This document shows, piece by piece, positions 1-5,195 of a stretch of DNA of 5,195 bases. The position numbers were made by a program, and so were the translations under genes. Each line of letters opens with the position of its first letter. Position 1 is the first letter of the stretch. This DNA comes from Methylotenera sp. (GTDB lineage: Bacteria > Pseudomonadota > Gammaproteobacteria > Burkholderiales > Methylophilaceae), in assembly GCA_005791685.1 (NCBI GenBank), contig SXVG01000041.1:1-5195 (forward strand). Direction: 5' to 3'. The notes beneath the pieces are model-generated. The model saw only the letters and a list, made by a program, of their open reading frames with translations. It was not told the DNA's origin and made no database searches.

Positions 1-14
1 GCACTTAGGCGTTT

Positions 15-90
15 TGGTGCCCCCGACACGAATCGAACGTGTGACCCTCCCCTTAGGAGGGGGATGCTCTATCCACTGAGCTACGGGGGC
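15..90 (-). tRNA. tRNA-Arg (anticodon CCT)
   Basis: Complete cloverleaf on the minus strand. The 7-bp acceptor stem pairs GCCCCCG with CGGGGGC. The D arm is GCTC/GAGC with an 8-nt loop. The anticodon stem is TCCCC/GGGGA with loop CTCCTAA, which puts CCT at positions 34-36 (window 55-57). The variable loop has 5 nt, and the T stem ACACG/CGTGT encloses TTCGATT. The discriminator base is A and the CCA end is encoded (15-17). It decodes the Arg codon AGG. All stems are fully paired, so it should be functional. It stands alone in view; the 14 bases downstream to the window edge are too few to judge a terminator. It runs in the same direction as the ATPase gene behind it but has its own likely promoter. 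Confidence 0.97.
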
Positions 91-108
91 AATGTTTAAG
101 CTATGCGC

Positions 109-137
109 ATTGTAGAGAAGTCAAAAACCCGGCACAA
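109..137 (-). promoter_or_regulatory. Probable sigma-70 promoter for tRNA-Arg
   Basis: On the minus strand a TACAAT -10 box (109-114, 5 of 6 to consensus) lies 17 nt after a weak -35 box TTGTGC (132-137, 3 of 6). A GCGC stretch directly follows the -10, which resembles the GC-rich discriminator of stringently controlled stable-RNA promoters. Initiation about 7 nt downstream would give a leader of roughly 11 nt before the mature tRNA. The placement is an inference from spacing and box match; an alternative -35 TTGACT (119-124) has no good -10 at the right distance. Confidence 0.55.
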
Positions 138-172
138 GGTAAATCATGCATTGGTGCTTGATGCGCGCGGTT

Positions 173-2236
173 TTATTTAATGCACACCGCCCGCACTTGA
201 TGCAGGTCGGTTAAGCCTTGCAAGACTTTTTCTATGCCGTCTTGCTTCAAGGTGCGCATGCCTTCGTTGAGGGCGGTGGCCACGATGTCGGCTACCCGTG
301 CCCGTGCTTGTATGTGCTTTTTAACTGCATCGCTGCCCAGCATCAGTTCGTGCAAGCCTAATCGGCCTTTATAGCCCGTGCTGTTGCATTTATCGCAGCC
401 ACATGACCGGTACAAGGTGAATTGGCCTTGGCTGTTAGCATAAGCTTGCTGCCATTTTTGCTGTAAGGCCAGGCGGTTGGCCGACTGGTCTTGTTGCCAC
501 GCGGCGGTATTTTTGAGCTCTTCACTGTACTCGTTAAGCAATTGCGCCATTTCGTCTGGCGTGGGCTGATAAGGCTGCTTGCAATCGCACAAGCGTTTGG
601 CCAAGCGTTGTGCCAATATGCCTAACAAGGCGTCGGCAAAGTTAAATGGGTCCATGCCCATATCGAGCAAGCGCACCACCGATTCTGGCGCGCTATTGGT
701 GTGCAAAGTGGCCATCACCAAATGCCCGGTTAGGGAGGCTTCTATGCCTATCGCCACGGTTTCTTTGTCGCGCATCTCGCCGACCATGATGACGTCCGGA
801 TCGGCACGTAAAAAGGCGCGCATGATGCTGGCAAAATCCAAGCCGGCTTTTTTATTAATCTGCACTTGGCGCAAACCTTTTTGCGTGATTTCCACCGGGT
901 CTTCGGCCGTCCAGATTTTGCTTTCCGGCGTATTAATGTGCCCTAGGGCCGAATGCAAGGTGGTGGTTTTACCCGAGCCGGTCGGGCCGCAAACAAAGAA
1001 CAAGCCGTAGGGTTTGCTGATCAGGTTTTTTAGCTGTTTATTGTTCCAATCGGATAAACCTAAGTCATCCAAGGGGATGGGTTGGCCGGCCGACAAAATA
1101 CGCATGACGATGTCTTCCATACCGTTCGCGGAAGGGACGGTGGCTACCCTTAGCTCTATGTCTAAGGGGCCGTATTTTTTAAAGTTTATTTTGCCGTCTT
1201 GTGGCCTGCGCTTTTCCGATATATCCAAGTCGCACATGATTTTTATGCGGGTGGTTAAGGCGTTGCGGTAGCTGGCGGGCACCTCTATGTAATGTTGCAA
1301 GCTGCCGTCTTTGCGAAAGCGTATCTGCGTCTTGCCTTTTCCTGGGTAAGGTTCTATGTGGATGTCGGAGGCGCCTTGCTGGTAGGCATCGACCACAATT
1401 TTATTGACCAATTTAACCAGCTCGTTGTCGGCGGCCGCATGCAGCTCATCCGCAGCGACGTTGAGTTCTTCATCGTCTTGCGTCAGCTCAGACAACAGGT
1501 CGCCTAGGTAAGCTTGGCCACCGTTACTGGCATAGAATTGGCTGACGGTCTGGGCAAAATCACGTTGCAAACAAACCTGGTAGGTGATTTTGCGGTGGCG
1601 TGGAAAAACGTGGCTGACGATGCCGCTGCCTTTGATTCTTTCTGGATCCGGCGTCAAAATCAGCAGCGTGTCTGCGCTCGTTTCCGCGATGGGCAACCAG
1701 CCATTTTGTTCGACGTACTCTTGCTTGAGGTTTTTTAATAACTCGGTCGGTTTAATTCGATCGACTTTATAGGGCTCATAAGGTGTGTTAAAGAAATCCG
1801 CTAGGGCATGGCCTATGTGCAAGGCTTGCACCTGAAATTCCTGGATCAAGACCGATTCAACATCGCTGGCATTTTGCCGGGCCAAGCGCTGCGCCGCCGC
1901 TAAGTCATCCCGGGACAGGTGGCCGGCCGCCACCAAGCCATCGAATTTTGTTCGGATGAAAGCGGCACTGGTTTGGCGTTGATCAAAAGCGATGGCCAGC
2001 GTTTTAGCCAACTCGGGCGCGCCCTCCTCCAACAAGCGGGCAAACGGCAAGCCGGATAGGCTGTTAATCAGTTGCACGACGCCAATCAAGCGTCCGTCAT
2101 CGGCCGCTAGGATGGGAAACACCAGCATTTGCTTGGCATGAAAGCCGGTCTTTACATCCACGTCTTTTAAGAACTGTATCTGCGCACTGATGGCGGACAA
2201 CTCGGCCTCATCGTAGACATCGGCGATATTCAGCAA
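173..2236 (-). CDS. GspE/PulE-family secretion/pilus ATPase (C-terminal 687 codons)
   Basis: This is the larger open piece of the broken gene. The family is the hexameric cytoplasmic ATPase that powers type II secretion or type IV pilus assembly. Residues 1-65 are the second half of a GAF domain. Residues about 95-235 resemble the GspE N-terminal (MshEN) domain but lack its RLG signatures. The ATPase core follows: Walker A GPTGSGKT (417-424), Asp box AEDPVE (444-449), Walker B region LRADPDVIMVGEMRD (476-490), His box TGHLVMATLHTN (503-514). A cysteine-rich subdomain has C550 and C552, then C612, C614 and C617 before TGYKGR; the usual arrangement is two CxxC pairs, so the first pair is one residue short. 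The TTG at 2236 is only the first possible start in this frame. It overlaps the TGA of the upstream piece (2230-2232) and is very unlikely to be the native start, since it falls inside the GAF fold. No secretion or pilus genes lie nearby, so the system it serves is unknown. Confidence 0.88.
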   Translation of the reverse strand: MLNIADVYDEAELSAISAQIQFLKDVDVKTGFHAKQMLVFPILAADDGRLIGVVQLINSLSGLPFARLLEEGAPELAKTLAIAFDQRQTSAAFIRTKFDGLVAAGHLSRDDLAAAQRLARQNASDVESVLIQEFQVQALHIGHALADFFNTPYEPYKVDRIKPTELLKNLKQEYVEQNGWLPIAETSADTLLILTPDPERIKGSGIVSHVFPRHRKITYQVCLQRDFAQTVSQFYASNGGQAYLGDLLSELTQDDEELNVAADELHAAADNELVKLVNKIVVDAYQQGASDIHIEPYPGKGKTQIRFRKDGSLQHYIEVPASYRNALTTRIKIMCDLDISEKRRPQDGKINFKKYGPLDIELRVATVPSANGMEDIVMRILSAGQPIPLDDLGLSDWNNKQLKNLISKPYGLFFVCGPTGSGKTTTLHSALGHINTPESKIWTAEDPVEITQKGLRQVQINKKAGLDFASIMRAFLRADPDVIMVGEMRDKETVAIGIEASLTGHLVMATLHTNSAPESVVRLLDMGMDPFNFADALLGILAQRLAKRLCDCKQPYQPTPDEMAQLLNEYSEELKNTAAWQQDQSANRLALQQKWQQAYANSQGQFTLYRSCGCDKCNSTGYKGRLGLHELMLGSDAVKKHIQARARVADIVATALNEGMRTLKQDGIEKVLQGLTDLHQVRAVCIK

Positions 2237-2550
2237 GGCTTTATTGAGCGCAACGTAACCGGCAATGCTGCTGGGGTTGATGGCCAGTTTGAGCTCTTTA
2301 ATTGATTGAGCCCGGTTTTTACTTTGGCTACGATGGCCTGACCGTCTTCGCTTTGTAAATAAAGCGTGATGCGCTCGGCTTCGAATAAATCACAAATATC
2401 CACACTCACTTCGGTCAAAATGTCATCGATACAACGCGCTGCATGTATCTTATTGGTGGTGTTTTGCAGTTTTTTAGTAAAAGCCAAACGCTTGCCGATG
2501 TCGGCGAGACTGATGGCGACTTCATCTACAGGCGGTGTGGCTATGCTCAT
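2230..2550 (-). CDS. N-terminal GAF fragment of the GspE/PulE-family protein
   Basis: A 106-codon frame on the minus strand. ATG 2548-2550 is preceded by a good Shine-Dalgarno AAGGA at 9 nt, so this is the true start of the fused gene. Residues about 20-82 form the first half of a GAF domain (LQNTTNKIHAARCIDDIL, then LFEAERITLYL and VAKVKTGL). GAF domains bind small ligands or mediate dimer contacts; here one would be expected to tune the ATPase. From residue 86 the translation (SSNWPSTPAALP and on to the stop) is out-of-frame sequence with no GAF character. If the frameshift is real, only a half GAF domain of no obvious function would be made from this start. Confidence 0.8.
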   Translation of the reverse strand: MSIATPPVDEVAISLADIGKRLAFTKKLQNTTNKIHAARCIDDILTEVSVDICDLFEAERITLYLQSEDGQAIVAKVKTGLNQLKSSNWPSTPAALPVTLRSIKPC

Positions 2551-2617
2551 GGATTTTAATCCTTGCTATTTTTATTAAACTGGCCAGCATGGCCCGCTAA
2601 CGGTTACACTGGCTTAT
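2551..2617. promoter_or_regulatory. Divergent intergenic region with small inverted repeat
   Basis: These 67 bp separate two divergent genes and must hold both start signals or at least their leaders. A perfect inverted repeat, GGCCA-gca-TGGCC (2582-2594), sits near the middle and could be an operator or chance. No strong -35/-10 pair stands out. On the plus strand TACACT (2605-2610) is a weak -10 candidate with no matching -35. On the minus strand the AT-rich stretch covering 2565-2580 (read as TTTAATAAAAATAG) is the best -10 region. The call of a regulatory region rests on gene arrangement, not on clear boxes. Confidence 0.35.
2560..2564 (-). promoter_or_regulatory. Shine-Dalgarno of the GAF-ATPase gene
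   Basis: AAGGA on the minus strand, 9 nt before ATG 2548-2550. It fixes the gene start at 2550 and shows that the N-terminal GAF fragment is the real beginning of the fused protein rather than a separate chance frame. Confidence 0.7.
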
Positions 2618-2851
2618 ATGAAAACCAGTCCAGCTAAACAAATCAATAACCCCCTGCACGGCATCACCTTGGCAGCCATGCTCACGCACTTGGTCGCGCA
2701 TTTTGGCTGGGATAACTTAGCCGCGCGCATCCCCGTGCGTTGTTTTAGTCATGAACCCAGCATGGCTTCCAGCCTTAAGTTTTTGCGCAAAACGCCTTGG
2801 GCACGCGCTAAAGTGGAAGCCCTTTATCAAACCAGCCTGCTAGACCAGTAA
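2618..2851 (+). CDS. VF530/DUF2132-family small protein
   Basis: A 77-residue protein, normal length for the family. The conserved features are all present: NNPLHGITL (10-18), FGWDNLAARIPVRCF (29-43, with the GW and RCF signatures), and SSLKFLRKTPWAR (51-63) near the C-terminus. The family is named after a Vibrio fischeri protein, is widespread in proteobacteria, and is annotated as DNA-binding. Its cellular role is not established, and nothing here reveals one. No signal peptide or membrane segment is seen. The ATG at 2618 lacks a visible Shine-Dalgarno (upstream is CACTGGCTTAT), so initiation may be weak or unusual, but the conserved NNPLHG begins only ten residues in and no earlier start fits better. 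It is the only plus-strand gene in the window and ends 5 bp from the converging kinase stop. Confidence 0.92.
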   Translation: MKTSPAKQINNPLHGITLAAMLTHLVAHFGWDNLAARIPVRCFSHEPSMASSLKFLRKTPWARAKVEALYQTSLLDQ

Positions 2852-2856
2852 ACCGT

Positions 2857-3813
2857 TTAATGGCGGCCGCGGGCTTGGGCCAGCATGGCGGCGCCTAACA
2901 TGCCCGCTTGGTCGGCAGCCTCAGACACACTGAGCACTATTTTGCCGCGCAACACCGGTATTAAATCCTCAGCCAATTGCTGATCAAAAGCCCTGGCCAT
3001 TAATGGCCAGGCCGCGCTCATGCCCCCGCCTATCACCACCTGGCTGATGTCCAGCACTTTTAGCACCTGCGCCAAGGCTTGCGCTAAACTGGCCCCGGCC
3101 AATGCGTAAGCCGCCATGGCCGCTGCGTCACCGGCTTGCGCCAAGGCCGCAATGGCGGCGGCGGTTTTATGTTGCCCACTGGCTTCAAAATAACTCAGAC
3201 TCACCGCACTGGCCGAAGCGTATTGTTCCATGCAACCACGGTTACCGCAACCGCATAATCGGCCATGCGGTTTTACGATGAGGTGCCCCACTTCCATGGC
3301 CACACCATGTTGGCCAGTGACAGGCTGGCCAGACAGGACCAGACCGCCGCCCACCCCGGTGCCCAAGCCTAGGTAAATCAAGCTATCCAATTGCTTGGCC
3401 CGCAGGGCATATTCGCCATAAGCGGCGGCCAGCGCATCGTTCTCGGTGCGCACGGGCAAGCCTATCAAGTGGCTTAAATCAGCGGATAAATCGACCATAC
3501 TCAAGCCGGGCAAATTGGGCGAAGACACTATTTTTTGCGTATCAGGCTCGATAAAGCCAGGAAAACCCACCCCCACGCCTCGCACCTCGGGGTAGTTAGC
3601 CAAGGCGCTACGTATGGCCATGGCCATGCTGTTTACTATCGCCTGCCAAGCCTCGTGCGGTGCCGACTGATGCGCTTGGCAAAGCTTGGCAAAGTCGGCC
3701 TGAACACGCATTTCTTCTAGCACTTTAGGCGGCTTATGGCTAAGTGCATCGTAAGCGATGACCGCCAAACGTAAATTGGTGCCGCCTACATCCATGCCTA
3801 GCCAGTGCGCCAT
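2857..3813 (-). CDS. ROK-family sugar kinase, probable glucokinase
   Basis: A 318-residue ROK kinase of typical length, expected to transfer phosphate from ATP to a hexose in the cytoplasm. Visible motifs are the phosphate-binding loop MDVGGTNLRL (7-16), the catalytic aspartate in TENDALAAAYGE (D126), the GTGVGGG loop (151-157), the ROK zinc signature EVGH (174-177) followed by CGCGNRGCME (187-196; likely ligands H177, C187, C189, C194), and the adenosine-site VVIGGGMS (259-266). The frame is open upstream to 3888, but that would overlap malQ by 70 bases and add 25 non-conserved residues. The ATG at 3811-3813 starts right before the first strand and has GGAG at 9 nt, so it is preferred. The gene follows the malQ stop by 5 nt, which favours glucose from maltodextrin breakdown as substrate. 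Fructose, mannose or an N-acetylated sugar cannot be excluded from sequence alone. Confidence 0.92.
   Translation of the reverse strand: MAHWLGMDVGGTNLRLAVIAYDALSHKPPKVLEEMRVQADFAKLCQAHQSAPHEAWQAIVNSMAMAIRSALANYPEVRGVGVGFPGFIEPDTQKIVSSPNLPGLSMVDLSADLSHLIGLPVRTENDALAAAYGEYALRAKQLDSLIYLGLGTGVGGGLVLSGQPVTGQHGVAMEVGHLIVKPHGRLCGCGNRGCMEQYASASAVSLSYFEASGQHKTAAAIAALAQAGDAAAMAAYALAGASLAQALAQVLKVLDISQVVIGGGMSAAWPLMARAFDQQLAEDLIPVLRGKIVLSVSEAADQAGMLGAAMLAQARGRH
2992..3011. repeat. 20-bp perfect palindrome within the kinase gene
   Basis: CCTGGCCATTAATGGCCAGG is its own reverse complement over all 20 bases and holds two TGGCCA hexamers. It lies in the coding sequence of the ROK kinase (the WPLMAR segment, residues 269-274), about 135-155 bp before the stop. 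Its role is unknown; it could be a protein-binding site, a cruciform or RNA hairpin, or a coincidence of codons. Confidence 0.6.
3614..3627. repeat. 14-bp palindrome, copy 1 (kinase gene)
   Basis: ATGGCCATGGCCAT is a perfect palindrome made of two tandem TGGCCA hexamers. It encodes MAMA in the kinase (residues 63-66). The identical 14 bases recur in malQ at 4003-4016. Confidence 0.6.
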
Positions 3814-3818
3814 CGCCT

Positions 3819-5195
3819 TTAGCTCCGTCCTGTTGCGGCTATGCTGCGGCCTATCTGCTGTTGCAGGGCGTCTGATAACTGCGACCAATTAAAGCGCCAA
3901 TGCCAATTGCCGCTGGCCGTGCCCGGCGTATTCATTCTATGACTGCCATCCAAAGCCAGAATGTCTTGCATGGGCACTATGGCCAATAAGGCTTGCGAAC
4001 GCATGGCCATGGCCATCAAATCCATGGGCATGGCCACGGTGTGCGCTTCGCCCTGCTGCGCTTGTATTTGACTGTGCAGGTTTTGCCGTTGCGCGTCATC
4101 CAAGCCCTGATACCAGCCTAAGCTGGTGTCGTTGTCATGGGTGCCGGTGTAAGCCACGCTGTTTTCTTCTATGTTCGCCGGTAAATAGGGGTTATCCGGG
4201 TTGCCGGCAAAGGCAAATTGTAAGATTTTCATGCCAGGCAAATGAAACTGCTGACGCAAGGCATTCACCTCGTCGGTGATGATACCTAAGTCTTCTGCCA
4301 CCAAATAGATGTCCGGTATGGCCTGTTTAATGGCGTTGAGCAAAGCCTCCCCCGGCGCCAATTGCCAGTGGCCATTGATGGCCGTGGCTTCATCCACGGG
4401 GATTTCCCAGGCGGCTTGCAGCCCTCTAAAATGGTCGATGCGCACAATGTCAAATAACTGATTTTGCGTGGCCATGCGCGCTATCCACCAGGCGTAGTTA
4501 TCCGCCGCCATGGCAGACCAATCGTAATGCGGATTGCCCCAACGCTGCCCGTTTTCTGAAAAATAATCCGGTGGCACACCGGCCACCACGGCCATGTTTT
4601 TGTCTGCATCCAATTTGAACAAATGCGCTTTAGCCCAGACGTCAGCACTATCAAAGGCAACAAAAATAGGAATGTCACCAAACAAATACACCTGTTTGGC
4701 CGCGGCGTACGCTTTGAGTTTTAGCCACTGGCTAAAAAACACATATTGGGCAAACTCGATAACGGCTATTTCGCTGGCCAAATCAAGCCGCGCCTGATGC
4801 AAGGTGGGCAAGTCGCGGTCTTTATAGGCCGCTGGCCATTGCTGCCAGCCAGCCTGATTAAAGCGCTGGCGCAAGGCTAAGAATAAAGAAAAATCCGCCA
4901 GCCAGTGCGCTTGTTGCTGGCGAAATTGAGCGAAATCTTGCTGTTGTGACAAGGCGGCTTGGGCCAAAAACGTGGCGCACGCCTTAGCCAATAGCGCGGC
5001 GCGGCTAGCGTGACCGCTTAAATCCGCCTTGCTCAGCCAGCCTTGCGCTTGCAGGTGGGCCAAGTCTATAAAATCAATATTGCCGGCAAAAGCAGACAAG
5101 CACTGATACGGTGAATTGTCTGCATGCGGCATGTTAATCGGCAAGGTTTGCCAGACGCTGGCGCCTATGCCGTGCAAGAAATCCACAAAGCGGTA
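3819..5195 (-). CDS. malQ: 4-alpha-glucanotransferase (amylomaltase), 5' end beyond window
   Basis: A GH77 enzyme of the cytoplasm that transfers alpha-1,4-glucan segments between maltodextrins and releases glucose. The frame is open to the right edge (it begins YRFVDFLHGIGASVWQ, matching a conserved stretch near the family N-terminus), so only about 20-35 residues are missing and the GTG at 5186 is not the real start. Counting from that GTG: NSPYQCLSAFAGN (24-36), GDIPIFVAFDSADVWA (170-185), VAGVPPDYFSENGQRWGNP (201-219), nucleophile D251 in RIDHFRG, acid/base E298 in AEDLG, stabilising D351 in TGTHDNDT, and the C-terminal AIVPMQDIL with RMNTPGT (402-423). All catalytic residues are present and no break is seen. 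A Met-rich stretch (386-395, five Met in ten residues) is slightly odd. It is the upstream partner of the ROK kinase; other glycogen or maltodextrin genes would be expected beyond the right edge. Confidence 0.95.
   Translation of the reverse strand, partial: YRFVDFLHGIGASVWQTLPINMPHADNSPYQCLSAFAGNIDFIDLAHLQAQGWLSKADLSGHASRAALLAKACATFLAQAALSQQQDFAQFRQQQAHWLADFSLFLALRQRFNQAGWQQWPAAYKDRDLPTLHQARLDLASEIAVIEFAQYVFFSQWLKLKAYAAAKQVYLFGDIPIFVAFDSADVWAKAHLFKLDADKNMAVVAGVPPDYFSENGQRWGNPHYDWSAMAADNYAWWIARMATQNQLFDIVRIDHFRGLQAAWEIPVDEATAINGHWQLAPGEALLNAIKQAIPDIYLVAEDLGIITDEVNALRQQFHLPGMKILQFAFAGNPDNPYLPANIEENSVAYTGTHDNDTSLGWYQGLDDAQRQNLHSQIQAQQGEAHTVAMPMDLMAMAMRSQALLAIVPMQDILALDGSHRMNTPGTASGNWHWRFNWSQLSDALQQQIGRSIAATGRS
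3823..3826 (-). promoter_or_regulatory. Kinase Shine-Dalgarno inside the malQ 3' end
   Basis: GGAG on the minus strand, 9 nt before the kinase ATG at 3813 and within the last codons of malQ. It supports the 3813 start over the longer frame from 3888. It also implies that ribosomes finishing malQ (TAA 3819-3821) can feed directly into the kinase gene. Confidence 0.65.
4003..4016. repeat. 14-bp palindrome, copy 2 (malQ)
   Basis: The same ATGGCCATGGCCAT as at 3614-3627, 389 bp away, encoding MAMA within the Met-rich stretch of malQ. A further TGGCCA follows at 4031-4036. Confidence 0.6.

Larger units (their letters stand above)
173..2550 (-). pseudogene. GAF-domain GspE/PulE-type ATPase gene, frameshifted
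   Basis: Two overlapping minus-strand frames together encode one protein of about 792 residues. The first (from ATG 2550) carries the N-terminal half of a GAF domain and is read correctly up to codon 84 (TTA, 2301-2299). The sequence that should follow continues in the other frame as GAG CTC AAA CTG (from 2296), giving ELKLAINPSSIAGYVALNK and then LLNIADVYDEAEL, the expected second half of a GAF domain. Adding one A to the AAA run at 2297-2299 restores a continuous frame (TTA AAA GAG). The simplest reading is a one-base deletion, either a genuine mutation or a base-calling error in the short homopolymer. Everything downstream is intact with all ATPase motifs, so the loss is recent or not real. 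A programmed -1 shift is less likely because the site (A TTA AAG) is not a canonical slippery heptamer. No clear terminator hairpin follows the stop. Confidence 0.85.

Noticed and set aside
1..90. Integration (att) site of a mobile element at tRNA-Arg
   Set aside because: tRNA-Arg genes are common targets, but no integrase or direct repeat of the tRNA 3' end is seen and only 14 bases lie on the relevant side.
91..172. A rho-independent terminator between the ATPase gene and tRNA-Arg
   Set aside because: Only a 4-bp GCAT/ATGC stem is visible after the stop, with no following T-run.
579..1772. Several plus-strand open frames (579-1010, 1014-1271, 1292-1507, 1514-1738, 1584-1772)
   Set aside because: All lie antisense to the strongly conserved ATPase gene, show no recognisable domain, and have no supporting start signals.
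1918..1934. Inverted repeat GGTGGC-CGGCC-GCCACC as a terminator or operator
   Set aside because: It is inside the ATPase coding sequence, lacks a U-tract, and short GC-rich symmetry is easy to find in this composition.
2230..2304. Programmed -1 frameshifting in the GAF-ATPase gene
   Set aside because: The junction A TTA AAG does not fit the X XXY YYZ slippery pattern and I see no strong hairpin just downstream; a one-base deletion explains it more simply, though this is not proven.
2366..2578. Plus-strand frame of 70 codons
   Set aside because: It is antisense to the GAF fragment and runs through the intergenic spacer; no family resemblance.
3814..3888. Longer start for the ROK kinase at 3888
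   Set aside because: It would add 25 non-conserved residues read out of frame from the malQ 3' end; the ATG at 3813 has a better Shine-Dalgarno and fits the family N-terminus.
4481..4797. Frames at 4481-4681 (minus) and 4594-4797 (plus)
   Set aside because: Both are out-of-frame shadows of the conserved core of malQ.

Overview
The window looks like a stretch of a proteobacterial chromosome, most likely gamma- or betaproteobacterial. The grounds are moderate GC content, a tRNA gene with an encoded CCA end, a VF530-family protein, and a GspE/PulE-type ATPase with a GAF sensor domain. I cannot name the genus from sequence alone.

Layout from left to right. A complete tRNA-Arg (anticodon CCT) lies on the minus strand at 15-90, with a plausible promoter just behind it. 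Next, also on the minus strand (173-2550), is a gene for a GAF domain fused to a degenerate MshEN-like domain and a type II/IV secretion ATPase. Its reading frame is broken once inside the GAF domain, near 2296-2304, so it appears as a 106-codon piece and a 687-codon piece. A 67-bp divergent spacer (2551-2617) separates it from a small plus-strand gene, a VF530/DUF2132-family protein (2618-2851). That gene converges with only 5 bp to spare on a minus-strand pair: a ROK-family sugar kinase (2857-3813) preceded by malQ, 4-alpha-glucanotransferase (3819 to beyond the right edge).

The malQ-ROK kinase pair is the clearest functional unit. MalQ rearranges maltodextrins and releases glucose, and the ROK kinase, read as a glucokinase, would phosphorylate it. 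The kinase ATG lies 5 nt after the malQ stop with its ribosome binding site inside the malQ 3' end, so the two are probably co-transcribed and translationally coupled. The secretion-type ATPase is an orphan here, with no other pilus or secretion genes in view.

I see no CRISPR array, insertion sequence, phage gene or clearly new system. The observations most worth a second look are the frameshift in the GAF-ATPase gene, a strong excess of the palindromic hexamer TGGCCA (21 copies by eye), a 20-bp perfect palindrome inside the kinase gene, and two identical 14-bp palindromes in the kinase and malQ genes.
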